From Pyropia haitanensis (lineage: Eukaryota; Rhodophyta; Bangiophyceae; Bangiales; Bangiaceae): a stretch of 64,000 nt of DNA. The DNA lies in contig SDUX01000010.1 in assembly GCA_008729055.1 (NCBI GenBank), forward strand, positions 1,813,090-1,877,089, read 5' to 3'. This document shows, one piece after another, positions 9,706 through 21,980 of the stretch (position 1 is the stretch's first letter; each line of letters opens with the position of its first letter). The position numbers and the translations under genes were made by a program. The notes under the pieces were generated by a model. It did not search any database and had not been told where the DNA came from. It worked only from the letters and a program-made list of their open reading frames with translations.

Positions 9706-11445
9706 GGCGACGGGGGACGCGGCAGCGGGAGATGAGGGCGACGGGGTCAATGCTGCGAAAAAGATACGGCAGAAAGGGAGAAGGGGAGGGCGGATCGGTG
9801 GCGTGTGAGGGGGGGGCCGAAAGTCACTCGGCGTCGTCGGGTGGCGGGGATGGGGAGAACGTGACGGCCGCGCTGGTGGGGGCGGGACAGAGCGGTCGAC
9901 CTTGGCGTCACGGAGGCGAGCCGGCGTGAAGGTCGCTGCGGGCCCGCACGCCCGCCCAATGGGCGCGCGGTGGGGGGATCAGCCAGTGGTCTGCAGTGCG
10001 CGGCGAATGGGCAATCTCCGCGGCGAGGGGCTAGCCGACAGCGGCGCACGCCAGCCACTAATCACTCTGCGGGCGAACGCCCGCAGGCACGCGACCCGCC
10101 CCTCTATGAGTTGGCCCCATCAGCCGCCGCCAACTCCCCACAACTTGGTGTCCAATCCGCGGTGAATTCCCTCTGATCGCCATGATTTCAAGGGCTGACG
10201 CGGGGGCGGATGGAGGGTGGCGCCTCGCGGCTCACGTCAAGTCACTGGCTATCGAGCGCGCGCGCGTGATCGGACCCGATCGGCGGCCGGGAAGGAACCG
10301 CTACGGCGCGGCGGCACGCCGCGGCCATGGCGGCTGTCGCAAGGGATGGCGGGACCCCGGCCGCCCCCTCACGATGGCCTGGGTCTGATTGTTTGCCTCT
10401 GGCCCAGCACTAGCTAGACTGGCGGCTGCACTGGTCGGCCCACCTCCGCACTGCGGTTGGCCCACCTCCGCACTGGGGTTGGCCCACCTCTGGGGTCGGC
10501 CCGCCCCGGGATGGCCACGGCCCGCCCCTCGGTGGTCGGCCCGCCGTCGCCCCTCCCGCCCACACGGCAGCCCCCCCTCCCCCCTTCCCCCCCCCCTCCG
10601 ACCCCCTCGAGGCACCGTCACAGAGGCCACGCGATATCCTGCCCCCCCCCTTCCCCCCACGGTCACCTGCGGAACCAGCGGCGCGGGCGGTGCTCGAATG
10701 GGCACGTGCGCCACCGCCGGTGACTGGCCATCCTTCCGACCATGCGACGGCGGCCCGGCCGGCTGGGGCGGGGACACGGACGCGTCACCCTTCCTTCCCT
10801 CCCTCCCACCGGCGACTGCGAGCGAGGGTTGCAGCAGCAGTGGTGGCGGCGGCGACGGCAGGAGCGAGGGCTCTCATCTCCGTCTCCGTGATAGTGAGGG
10901 AGAGCGGCAACGAAGTGACAGCGGCGGCGGCGGCGGCCGCGGCGGCAGCGGCGGAGGCGGCGGCAGCGGCGGCGACGGGGGCGGCAGTGGCGGCGGCGAC
11001 GTCGGCTATGGCGGCGGCGACGAAGGTGGTGGCAGGAGGTACGGCGAGAGTTGCAGCGCCACACGCCTCCCCCCCCAGCGTCGTTGCGGATGCCAGCGCG
11101 CCCGCCCGTCTGCCCTCCCGCTCGTCCGCCCCCCCGCCCATCCACAAAATGCACGCAAATGCATGCACATAACCGCGAGCCCGTCTTGGTGGCAGCCCAC
11201 TGTGGAACGGTGCGGAGGAGAGGCGTTCGCGAAGGATGACTCCCTAGAAAACGAACGGGCGGCCCAGCCCTGGGGGCTGCTTGCGGCGCGTGCGCGGGGC
11301 GGCGGGCAGGGGCACCAAGTGTCACAGAGAGCTTGCTGGACCTTGTTGGCCACCCACTTGCATGTTTTTCTCACAATCACCTGCACTATACCCGCACCGC
11401 GGGGGCGCCGCGCACCCCGCTGCCATCGCACCGCGCACGCACGCG
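9706..11445. other. Intergenic, repeats and Ala/Gly-type low complexity
   Basis: Contains the 22-bp tandem repeat at 10437-10497, pyrimidine-rich stretches (10540-10660) and a GCG-rich trinucleotide stretch (10918-11020). Open frames of a few hundred codons occur on both strands but lack family features. Confidence 0.4.
10437..10497. repeat. 22-bp tandem repeat, 2.8 copies
   Basis: Unit GGCCCACCTCCGCACTGCGG plus TT occurs at 10437-10458 and 10459-10480 (two mismatches), and partly at 10481-10497. Confidence 0.85.
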
Positions 11446-14400
11446 TCAAGACCTTCCTCCCCCCCCTCCCCCCCCTCCCCCGTGGGGCCGCCCGTCTGGG
11501 TCGTGGCCCCCTCCGGGGTAGGCAGGGGAGCGGCCGCCGCCTCCCGCGCCGCCACCCTCGCGGGAGGGTGACCGGAACGCCGCCGCCGACGCGGCCGTCG
11601 CGGCCGCCACCAGTGTGTCATCGTCGCCATCGTCGACGCCGCCGGCGGCGTCGCCGCCGCCACCGCCACCGGGCGGCTGTTGCCGGCCGCGGGGAACTCC
11701 CCGCCCCCCACTGGCGCCGCCGCCGCCACCACTACCGCCGCCACCACCGCCGCCGACGCCTCCGACGCTGCCACCACCGGGTGAGGCACGTCCCCAGCCG
11801 TGGGCAGGCCGGCCGGGCGTGCCGCCGCCGCCGACACCGCCGCCGACGCCGCTCCCCGCATCGATCCCGCCGGCAGAGCCGGCGGTGGCGGACCCAGCTC
11901 CGTCCCCTTCAGCCCCTGAAGGCACGGGGGGTCCCTCGGCGGCAATCGACGCGGCCACCTCAGACGCCGATGGCAGCGACAGCCCGACGTGAAGCCTTTG
12001 GCGCTTGACACGTTCGCACCATTGGAGGGTAACGTCGAGGATCTCGGCCTTCTTCTTGGACGACACGCCGAGCGCCTCGCCCAAGAGGGCAATCTTCGAG
12101 TCGATCTTGAGCCGCGAGTTCTTGGTGTGCATATTGTGGCGGGCCCGCGCGGCCAGCTTGACCACACCCTCAGACGGGCGCCCCTCCCCGTCACCCCCGC
12201 CGCCGCCGCCACCACCACCACCGCCGCCGCCGCCGCCGCCGCTGCCAAGGCCACCCGCGCTCCCCCCTGCGCTGCCCCAGCCGCCGCCGCCGCCGCCGGC
12301 CGAAGCTGCGCCGCCGCCATCCGTGCCGGCACCCCCCACCCCCTCGTCAGTCGACAGACCGCGCCGCGCGCCTCCGCTCGCGGGGCGTTTTCCCAGCGCC
12401 GTCCCCCCCGGGCGTCCGCCTCGAGGTGGCTGTGGTGGTGGCGCGGGCGGTGGTGCCCTCGATGCGCCCGCCGCGTGGAGGTACATGGCGGGCGTGGGCC
12501 CGCCGGGGGGGAGGTCCAGGGAAGCGGCCGCGGCGGCCGCAGCGGCAGCCGCGTCCGTGTCACCCGTGTGGCCACCCATCCGCAGGTCACCGTACGTCCC
12601 AGGAACGCCTGGGCCGCCACCGCCACCGCCGCCGCCGCCGCCCCCGCTGTTGCCTCCCGTAAAGTAGGCCCCATCGCGTCCAACCCCGCTACCGCCGCCG
12701 CCACCCCCCTGCACGTACATGCCTGGGCCCGGTAGCATGCCCCCTCCGCCTGCATTCCCCCCCGCGTTCCCGCCACCCGCCCCTCGCCGGCCGCCCTGAG
12801 GCCCCATGCCATAGTGGGCACCCATGCCGCCACCGGCTCCCATCTGCTGCATTCCCCCCATGCCGACGTCTCCTTCCCGGCCGCCTGCGCCAAAATTCGC
12901 CGTAGCGGCGGCGGCGGCCGCCGCCGCGCTGGCGGCAGCAGCCATAGGGCCGCCAGAGCCGGGAACGCCGCCCGCTTGGCCCTGGCCGCCGCCGCCGCCG
13001 CCGCCGCCACCGCCGCTGTTCCACCCCCCGGAGGTGGAGGGGAACATGCCACCGCCAACCGCCCCCCCCCCCACCCCCCCTGCTCCTCCCTGGCCATGCC
13101 CACCGTGGGGCTGCAGGCGGCCGCCCATCATGGACGGGTGCCCCCCGTACCCCACTGGCCCGCCGTGGCCATGGTGTCCCGCCGCGGCGGCCGACATCAG
13201 CTGCGCCTGCTGCGCCTGCACCGCTGCGGCGCCGGGATAGGAGCCCTGCCCGTGCATTTGACCGCCGTGATCGTGGGAGAGGGGCGGGAGCATGCCCCCG
13301 CCACCGCCGCCGCCGCCGCCACCGCCCCCTCCTATGGCACTCGAGACGGGGGCCATGCCCATCTGGCCACGGCCGCCGTGGCCAGGCCCGCGCAGGCCGC
13401 CTCCCCCGCCTCCGACGCCGCCGGCGGGCATTCCGTACCCCCCATACCCACCCCCGCCGCCAGCAGCACCGCCCATGTACGCGCCGGGCACCCCCCCCCC
13501 CCCGCCGTACGAGCCCGCCATTCCACCCCCCCCCCCGCCGCCGGGATCCATTAGTCCCCCAACGCCCACCCGCGGGTCGTATGGCGCGCGGCCGCCGCCA
13601 TAGTCACCACCTTGGTCATAGACGTCCCCGCCGCCGCCGCCGCCGCCCAGGCGGTCACGACCGCCCATCCCCCCCCCACCCCCCCCCCCGCCCGCCGGGT
13701 CGTGGAGCCCACCCCCCCCCCCCCCCAGGCCAATCATCCCGGCCCCACCCGCGCCAGGCCCGCCAGACCCGTCCAGTGGGGGCGGCTGTCCGTACGAGGC
13801 AAGCTCGTCCGCGTGGGCGGCGGCGGCGGCAGCCACCTCGGCTGCCTCCTGTTGCGTCGCGGCGGGGGTCCCCCCATAGCTGCCCGTCCCGCCGCCACCG
13901 CCGCCGCTGCCGCCGCCGCCGGCACCCCCGCCGGCACCCCCTCCCCCCACCGAGTGCATAGCGTCGCACGCCGCGTCCAACCCGCTGCTGCCGCCCAGCA
14001 CCCCCGCAGGGCTACCGCAGCTGGCACCGGCGCCGCCACCGCCGCCTGGGTCAGTGCTGCCGGGCCCCACCGAGAGCACGTCCGCGGCGACAGGGAGGAC
14101 GGTTGGCGCGTCGAGTGCGTCGGCTTTTGGCGCCCCCCCCCGGGTGGTGGCGGCGGTGGTGGTGGCGGCGGCGGCACCACGCCGGCCACGTCCCCTGCCC
14201 GCGACGCGACCCCCACCACGGGCGCCACGTCCCCGTGTCGCCCCTCCCCCCTTTCCCGTCCCCGCCGCGGTCGCACAGCTGCCGCCGCGGCCACGCGGCC
14301 GCCTGCCGCTGACGGCGCTGCCGCCGCCACTGGTCGGCACCCCGTTGAGCCCTCCCCGTGTGGTGCCACCCCCCTCCGCCCTCCCCCCCCCCGGCCTGAT

Positions 14401-14658
14401 ACGCCACGGCCGCCACGGCCACCACCACCGCCACCGCCACCGCTGACGCCGTCGCCGTCGCCGTCGCCGCGCGCTGCCAAGACAGCGTCGGCAGCCTCGC
14501 CAGCAGCCACCACCGCCGCCGCCGCCGCCGCCGCGGCCGCCGCCGACGCGGCGGCAGCGCCGCTCAGAGAGCGGCTGCTGCCACCGCTGACGGCGGCGCC
14601 GTGGCTGCCGCGGGGGCCACGCGGGGCGGGTCCTACGGACGCGGCGGCGGCAGCGGCA

Positions 14659-14690
<32 letters not shown>

Positions 14691-14912
14691 CGGCGCCGTG
14701 AGCGCGTCCGACGCAAGCGTGTGGGCCGTTGGGCCGCCAGTGGGGGTGGGAGCGCGGAGATGGGTGCTCACGGGCGGGGAAAGGTGGGGGGCCGCTCCCG
14801 CGCTGCCGCCCGGCGGGTCGGCCGCGGGCGGCGGGGGCGCCGGCGCCGGCGCCGCCGGCGCCGCCGGAACCACCGGTGGTACGGCGGTCGCCCGTCCCCG
14901 CCGCGGCTGCAT
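11446..14912 (-). CDS. Giant Gly-rich protein with a bHLH-like domain
   Basis: From the ATG at about 14912 the frame runs through Ala/Pro/Gly-rich sequence. A 10-C run at 14383-14392 appears to switch frame, and reading then continues open to 11446, giving roughly 1,150 residues. Most is low complexity: long Gly runs, Ala runs and Met/His/Gln-bearing Gly repeats (GGQMHGQGSYPG, HHGHGGPVGYGGHPSMMGG). The only globular part, at about 12000-12170, reads KLAARARHNMHTKNSRLKID, then SKIALLGEALGVSSKKKAEI, then LDVTLQWCERVKRQ. It matches a basic helix-loop-helix domain: HN and Arg of the basic region, Ile and Leu core positions, then K.ILD.T..W in helix 2. The Glu that reads the CA of an E-box is Thr here. 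A nuclear transcription regulator is inferred. The start is uncertain because the frame stays open upstream. Confidence 0.6.
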
Positions 14913-17297
14913 GCCCCTCCACTCACGCACGGTCGCCACCGGGGGGGGGGCGCCGCGAACCGCGCCCCTCGCCCCGCGCCCCGCGCCGCGCCCCGCGCCG
15001 CGCCCCGCCACTCGCCGCGCCACGCCACCCCGAGCTGCCGCAGACCGCCCGACGCGGAGTGAGGCGTCAGGTGGGGGGGCGGGGGGGGGGCGCGGTGGCT
15101 GCCCTGCACGGCCGTGAGCACTCGCCGCCTGGCTGCTCCTCACACGGCGCCGTCGCGGTGGCGGCACTCGCAACAAAGGGCGGGGGGGCGTACGACCCGT
15201 GGCCGTCTGGGCGGCCGCACACCGGGACGCGTGCCCAAACACGCGCGGTCAGCCGACAGCGGGCGCGTGGGGGGGGGGGGGAGGGGGGGAGGCCGCAGCG
15301 GACGTCCCGCCACGGCCCGGCAGTGCGGGCGACGGCCGGGGGGCGCAGCCCTCCTGCCCGCCGCGCGCGTCCGCGGCGGGCGCGACCCGACGGCCGGCGG
15401 AGGCGGCGGTGGGCGTTCACCCTCCCCCCCCTCGGCCGCCTCTCCCCGCCCGCCGCCGCTGCCAGAGGGTGTGCCGCCGCTCAGCGCGCACGGCCGGGGG
15501 CACGCATCAATCAGCCCGAAAAAGGCCTCTTGTCAGGTCGGTCTTTCCCACGCACTCGCCCTTTCGCGCTCTCCCCCCGGGGAGTCTGTCCCTCTCCCTT
15601 GCCACCCCTTCGCCCCGCCCTCCCGTCGACTCTCTTCCTCCCCTGACCAGCGGCGGTGCACTCCACACCCGACGGCGTGCCGGCACGGTGGCAGACGGGC
15701 GGCGGCCAACCCGCCCGCTGCGTGCCGGGAGGGGGGCGGGGGGGAGAGGGAGGGAGAGGCGGGGGGGAGAGATGGGGGTCGCTTGCCTGGTGTGTCTCGA
15801 CGGCCTCCCAGCGTGACGCGGGATCGGATCAGGGGCGGGGGCCAGGTGGGTGGGGGGGGCTCAAACGACCGACCACGGGGCGACGGGGAGGGCGCCGCCG
15901 CACCCGCCCCGCCGGACCGTCGCCCCTCCCCCCCCCCCCTCCCCGCCTGCCACCTCGGCGGCAAAGCAGTGCGTGCGTGACCGCCACCGTGGTGCACACG
16001 GGGCGGAGGGGCGTGGGGTAGGCGTGAGAAGCGCCGTACCGCTAGCTACCCGAAGGGGGCCGGCCTGCGCCGGTACAGCCGCCGGCACGAAACGCACGTT
16101 CTCGATGGCGCAGCGTGAGTGGGAGAGGAGGGGCAGGGGGGGGGAAGAGAGACCGTGGCCGTACTCGGAAGTGCGGAGCGGCGGCTGTACCGGGATGCAG
16201 ACTGATGGAGGCGCGACCGCGGCCGGGCGGGTAGCGGCACGGCGAAGCCGGAGGTGGGCGGTCACGGGTGCGGCCGCCAACGTCAGCCGTGTGCCTGTCG
16301 GTCGGCCGAAGCGCTGCGGAGGTGTTGGGGGGCGGTGGGCGGGCGCTTGGGCGGGCGGCGAGGCCCACGCGTGACCGCCGCGGGTGGGCGACCCAAACTG
16401 GCGTGTCCCGACGCGAAGAGTCAGGGGGGGGGGGTAGAAGGGCGAACCACCGACTCTTGCGCCACCAACGCCGCCGCGGCTGCCCCGCATCGGCCGCCCC
16501 CACCCACCGGCGAAATGGACCAGCGCGGCTTGGTGGGGGGCGGCCACAAGAGAGCAACCTGCCGGCAATGCGGCATGCGAATGGACCAGGCCGCCTGCCC
16601 CCGCACACCTCCACCCAGCAGCACCGCTGTGTCCAGGCTGGGTCTGCCAGCGCGGCTATGGCCGACGCGGCTGAGGGGTCGGGCGTCCGGGGCGCAAGCA
16701 CGCAAAGTGACCCGCCTGGCGGGCCTCTCTCCTGGCCTCAAAAGTACTGTCCGGCAGGGGAGCGCCACAGGGGGGACCCGCCCCACTACCTGCCGCTGGC
16801 CACCCTTTTGCCGGAACTGGTGCTGCAAAAATTGTATTCTCATCCCCGCCGGCCAGCCACGGAGCGGTTGCAGACAATACCCAGCCGCCCGAAACGGCGG
16901 ACAGGCGAGCGTGAGGCGGGCGCAGCTGCCGGGCTGGCGGCGACGGCACACAGCGCAAAGCTCAATCCAGGCGGCCGTCACCAGGCCCGCCACGCATCCG
17001 CGCTCACGCCGCACAGCGGCATGCCGGATGGCTGGGCGGCCGGCCGACGAGAGCGACAGGGTCTCATCCCTACCACCCCGGCGCTCGCACGAGATGAGGC
17101 GAGTCCCGGAGAGCGAACCACGTGCAAAGATCGGGAGCGACCGGAGTCGGCCGGGACGAGGCGTTTGCACACGACGTCCTCGTGGAGGCCCTCGACTCGC
17201 ACACGCGTCGGGGTCTTGCCCGAGTTGATGAAAGCCTCTCGAGGAGCAATGCGACCTGATATTCCGTCGCCACCCTGTCACAGAGTATCATAAGAGT
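14913..17297. other. Intergenic, GC-rich, no gene recognised
   Basis: Many overlapping open frames on both strands with G and C runs (15270-15290, 15920-15945). None carries a recognisable motif or a convincing Kozak-type start. Confidence 0.45.
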
Positions 17298-18522
17298 TTG
17301 TCCGATTGCGTAACCGACACAGAGATTCATAAAGTATCTGACTGGTTTTCTTGGGCAATGGCTGAAGCGCACAGATTTTCAAATATTTATACATTGCGGC
17401 GTAAAGAAGGTGTATCTGAGCGATCTCAGAATTTGTACCGTCTGTGTGGCGGCGATGACCGATACGCCATGAACCTTGGCTGACAACTGTTCTTTGCGTT
17501 AACTTTCTTGGACAAGTAGCTTGTCCTCAAGCCCTCTCTGAGCGTCGATCCACTCGTGCGCGAACCCCCCTACCTACCGCTGGTTTGTTTTATAAATCGT
17601 GCTCTCAACTCCCCCCAAAAGACGCAGCGGCGAGGGTGGGGGGGTCGCAGCCAGCGGGCATGTGGCGGCGACAACGCGTAGTAGGAGCGTCAGCGCAGAA
17701 GAGAGGACAAGGAGTGCCGGTTGTTGGACAAGATCGAGACCAGGGATCGCCGCCGCTGCCGTGCTTGTGCAGGACCGGTGTATCGCAGCGGCAAAGTGTG
17801 CATTGGGAGCATCTGTGGCGCTTTTTTTGTGCCCTTCTTGGTCCAAGTCGCTCACAGCGGGCCTAGCGTTGGACAAACACTTCAAAGTGTGGGAGGTGGC
17901 CGTTGGAAGTGCTTTCGACAGTGGCGGTGAGTCAGCGGGTGAGGGGATTGGAGGTGTGGAGAGTAGGCGGTCGCAAGATGTCATCGCAGGACCAAGCCCC
18001 GGTTGGGCGAGCTGAGAGAACCCCATGGTCTGCAATTGGAGGGCCACTTCTGCAATCTGGTGCGCTCGCCTCACATCGCTCTTTCGCTTGGTCAAAAGAA
18101 CGTCTGCATGGAATTCTCGCCCCAACGGCATGGACGAGCACCGACGGACGGTCACATCATGATAGAGCATACTCCTCTACGCGAAAACTATTCGAGGAAC
18201 ATTATACAAGCGAGCTGAAAAGCACGCGCAGTCTTGGCACAGGCGCGCTGAACCACTGTCGCTGTAAACGGAGCAAGGCGGTCCTCGCATCAAGGGTATG
18301 ATGGACCACACTTTTTATGTGCAGATAACCCACAGACACAAGCTGGCCAAAGTGCATCAAGTTCCACGAGTCATGAAAGACAAATATTTGATCACGCAAT
18401 CTTGGGTTTCAATTGGATGTGCCACCTGTTCAGAATTGCTCGTTCGCGTTGTTATCGTTTCCCTGGCAGTCTTGCACCGTGGCAGCTGTCCATGGGTGAG
18501 CCTTTGAGGAACCTTGGGGGGA
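17298..18522. other. Lower-GC island, no gene recognised
   Basis: Base composition shifts to markedly more A and T than the flanks. A 198-codon minus-strand frame (17574-18170) shows no family. It is probably transposon-derived or spacer DNA, given the intact MITE immediately to its right. Confidence 0.4.
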
Positions 18523-18525
18523 TAA

Positions 18526-19082
18526 GGGCACGTCCACCAATGTCGGCTATCAGTCTTAAATGAGTCGTTTTAAGAAGCCACGTGTACATACGTGGCAGCG
18601 TCTGGGTGGTCGGGCTATCGGCGAGCTATCAGGCGAAGGACGTGAAGTGGACTTACGGTGGAGACGGGGGCTACCAACAGGCTACCTTCCAAACCACGGG
18701 TCCGTTCGTCGTCTTCGTTCCAGGCCGTTGGTGTTGACAACTCTCCACTATCACACTGTCGAAATGATGCCCACACGTGGCACGCTCTCAGCCAATCATC
18801 GCCCTGGCAATTGGTAAGGTCTGTTGGCTCCAGGGCTATCGCTCGGCCAAAACACCCTGTTTTGGCCCGGCGATAACTCTGGAGCTAACAGACGTCAGGG
18901 TACGGAGAGGAAGTTATGTCGTCACTTATATCAAGTCTATTCGCTGAGGGGGGTTCGTTTTAGGCCGGGATAGCTCGTTGACATTGATGAACGACCGCAT
19001 CAGTGCCACGTTTGGCCCGACGCGCCACGTTTTTCCTACGTGGCACGAATATCGGCGAATATCGACATTGGTGGACGTGCCC
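18526..19082. mobile_element. Non-autonomous TIR element (MITE), PIF/Harbinger-like
   Basis: A 557-bp element with perfect 20-bp terminal inverted repeats, GGGCACGTCCACCAATGTCG at 18526-18545 and its reverse complement at 19063-19082. It is flanked by a 3-bp direct duplication TAA (18523-18525 and 19083-19085). A TWA target duplication and a GGG start fit the PIF/Harbinger superfamily. The ends are rich in CCACGT/ACGTGG motifs (near 18577, 18590, 18773, 19007, 19024, 19038), the kind of subterminal repeats a transposase binds. There is no coding capacity. A 75-bp hairpin lies inside at 18819-18893. Perfect termini suggest a fairly recent insertion. Confidence 0.88.
18819..18893. repeat. Long hairpin inside the MITE
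   Basis: Two 36-nt arms (18819-18854 and 18858-18893) pair with five mismatches around a 3-nt loop. The outer sequence is GTCTGTTGGCTCCAG and the inner one GGCCAAAACA. It could fold into a stable stem in DNA or RNA. Confidence 0.85.
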
Positions 19083-19085
19083 TAA

Positions 19086-20854
19086 GAGTTGGCCCGGGGC
19101 TCTGCTGCGGACGCTTTCTCATTAAGAACAGTACCTTGGATTCTCGATTTCACGGGCTTCTTGACCAGATTGTGGTACTTCTTCATTCTTAGTAGAGTGG
19201 CTGACGGAGCAGACCAGCTTGCAATTTACGTGTTCCTTGTGGCACCATACAATTCCACGGGCACCAAACCGCTCAAGAAAATTCGGTACGGTAGAGACAC
19301 TATGTATCCCTATACTTGGCGCAAAGGCGGATGGGAGGTCGCCATAGTCAGGGTGAACAACTCTGTTGATCAAAGGCCGGACTTTCAGTGTGCTTTTGCA
19401 GTTGTTTTCCTAGAGAACTAAACTTTTGGGCTTTGAGACTGTTTATTCGCTAATTGGCCTCTTTCATTTGTAGTCGGGGGGATGATCGGCTGAGCGCTTA
19501 CGTAGTCTCTTGCTCCCCTGGTAGTGGGACGTGGCGTCGTTGGAGCGTCCGAGACAAGCGCTCGGCCCACGTATTCAAAAGCTGCTGGAGGTATGCTGAG
19601 CACCGCCCCCCCCACGCCAGGTCCCGCGCCCGGCTGCTGCGAGGTGCCCCGCCCGTCGCTTCCGCGCGCGCCCAACAAGGTCGCCTGCTGTCGGGATCGT
19701 GCGAGGATGTGGTGGGCCAACCAGCTGCCGCTGCCGGGAACGAGGGAGCCGACTGGGGGGTGGCTGTGGAGCGCGGCCAAGTCCGACCACGGGCGCCGTT
19801 TGCCTGGCGCCAGCGCGCACGCTCATGGACAATGGCTGCTGCATGTTGCCTTATGGCCGGGACGACCCCGCGAAAAGGACCGGCCTGGGAACTGTGTCGG
19901 TCCCCTCCGCCCTCCCCCCTACCCACCTCGCCGCGGCCGCCCTCCCGCCGCGGCCGCCCTCCCGCCGCGGCTGCTGTAACTGCGCGGCCAAGCAACCGGA
20001 CACCACCGCCGTCTCTCGAGATGCCAGCGAGACACACACCGCTACGCTGTGGGCGGACGCAGCTCCACGCTCGTGGCGCGGTGTCTGAAGGAGCGCCCGC
20101 CCTTCGCCCAGGCTCGTGCGGATCAGTCTGGGCGACCCCACCCGTCCATCGCGAGAGGCTTTCAGTGAGCAGGTGGGCGTCGAATATTATGCCAGGGTCG
20201 GAAGAGAGGGCAGAGGCACCCCAGGTCGGCCGGCGCTGCCTCGATGGTGTTGGTTGTGGGCGGCGAGGGGGAGCGGGCGCGTGAGGATTGGGGTCCGACT
20301 CTGTGCTGACCACGGGCTAGCTCATCTGGTGCAGCCGCTTACAGAAGGTATTTGTTGGGTGATCGTGTTTTCTCCACCGACGTATCAATTGATTGTGCAG
20401 GAAAGTCGCGTGCAGCACGAAGGCGGGCGCGGCTGGCTCCAAGCCCGAGTGCGGCCCGGGTTATGTGCGAGGCGGGGCAGCGACGGGCGTCCCCGTGAGC
20501 GCCTACGGGACAGAGAGACGACGAGCGCGACCGCTCTGCCCGCGCGCTATAATGTGGCGGCCCCCGTGTGCCTATCTTCCCCGGCTGATGCGCCATCATG
20601 ACTCGGCAAGCCGACGCAGGGGAGGCGACGCTCGTCGCGGCTACGCATGCGGTCGGGGTGTGACCTCCCCCCCGCGGATCCCTCACGTGCAACGTGGGAC
20701 TCTTTTACGCTCTGCCGACGCCGCTCTCCACCCCCCGCTTCCCCCTGCAAGCCATGGTGGCGGGGCGGACGACGTGCCGGCGGGTGCTCATATTCTACGA
20801 ACGACAACACCTCGGGGCCTTTCCCCGGTCTGGGCGGATGGCGGCGCCCGCCAT
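19086..20854. other. Lower-GC then GC-rich spacer
   Basis: 19086-19480 remains AT-richer. A 110-codon plus frame there (to 19421) has no ATG at its start and no recognised family. 19600-20850 is GC-rich again, with open frames in several registers and no supported gene. Confidence 0.4.
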
Positions 20855-21438
20855 TCACGCTCTGCCGCGGCCGCCCTTGCGCGCCGCCCTGCGTGCCGCC
20901 GTCCGCGCCGCCGCCCGCCGCGGCCTCCACCGCTTGGTTCTCGCCTTGCCCGCCTTGGCGGTGCCGCCCGCCGACGCGGCGCGCCGCCGGCGGTGCCCCC
21001 CCCGGACGCGGCACACGCGCCCCTCGCACACGCCCGGCGGCTTGCACACGGCCGGCGGTGGGCCCGCCGGGGACCCCCCGCCGCACCGCCCGCCCGGCGG
21101 CACGAACCGCACGCCCGACCGCAGCGCGCAGCGGCGCGCCATGCACGCCGCGGGCGGCGTGCACGTCCGCGTGCCGCGGCGGCCGCGGCCTCCCGGACGG
21201 GGCGCCGCGTTGTCACACACGGCGCCGACGCCGACAAAGCGGATGCCCTGGCCATACGCCGACGCGCGGTGGGAGGTGGGGGGGGGAGCGCCCCGCTCGG
21301 GGGGGGGGGGGCGGCGACCGCGGCGGCGGCCGCGGTGGTGGGCGCCACGGCGGCCAGCAGCGCGGCGACGGCGGCGGCGGCGACGACCACCACCGCGGCG
21401 GCGGTGGCGGCCACGGGGGCGTGCCGCGAGGAGACCAT
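20855..21438 (-). CDS. Candidate Cys-rich secreted protein (frame broken)
   Basis: The ATG at 21438 opens a signal-peptide-like stretch (MVSSRHAPVAATAAAVVVVAAAAVAALLAAVAP). After the G runs at 21280-21315 a different frame reads YGQGIRFVGVGAVCDN, followed by a Cys-rich region with two copies of CxPPxxCxxxxC (CTPPAACMARRC and CKPPGVCEGRVC). Such spacing suggests a disulfide-rich extracellular domain. The frame then runs through basic Ala-rich sequence to a stop at 20855. I do not recognise the family. The link between signal peptide and Cys region needs a frameshift in the homopolymers, so the gene model is tentative. Confidence 0.4.
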
Positions 21439-21946
21439 GATAGCACCCGCTGGCAGAGGAGGACCGGTACGCGGTGGAGGGGGGGGGGGGGTGGGGGATG
21501 GCAGCGGGAGGGAAAGAAGACAGTCAGGCTGGCGCCACCGCACTCCCTACAGGCGTCGTTTGGTGACCAAGCAGGCCGGCGGGCGTATCGGCGCCACCCT
21601 GGCAGCGGCGGCTGCACCTACAGGGCGCAGGCGGAGCCGACGGTGTCGGCGTCGGGGGAGTGGCGGATGTCGTCGTCCAGAGGTGGCCGCCGAGTGCGGG
21701 CAGCCGCGGCGGGCCGCGTCGTCGTCGTCGTCGTCGTCGTCGTTGTCGGTACGGCTACGGGCGGGAGTGGGGGTGACTCGCCGCGACGGCCAGTGGCGGG
21801 TGCGCCGGCGTCGGCTCGTGGTGTGGCGGCCGCGTCAGCCTGGCCGCCCTGCCGTCGCAGCAGCCGCCGTGTGGAGGGGGGCGTGCCCCCGTTTTTCAAT
21901 CCCCCCCCTGCGTACCCGCCTCCCGCCCCCCCCCCCCCCCCCACTA

Positions 21947-21980
<34 letters not shown>

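Noticed and set aside
10389..12008. 539-codon plus-strand open frame
   Set aside because: Its 3' half is antisense to the bHLH-like domain region and the rest is low-complexity repeat translation.
19089..19421. 110-codon plus-strand frame beside the MITE
   Set aside because: It begins with TTG, has no internal early ATG in good context, and shows no recognised domain.
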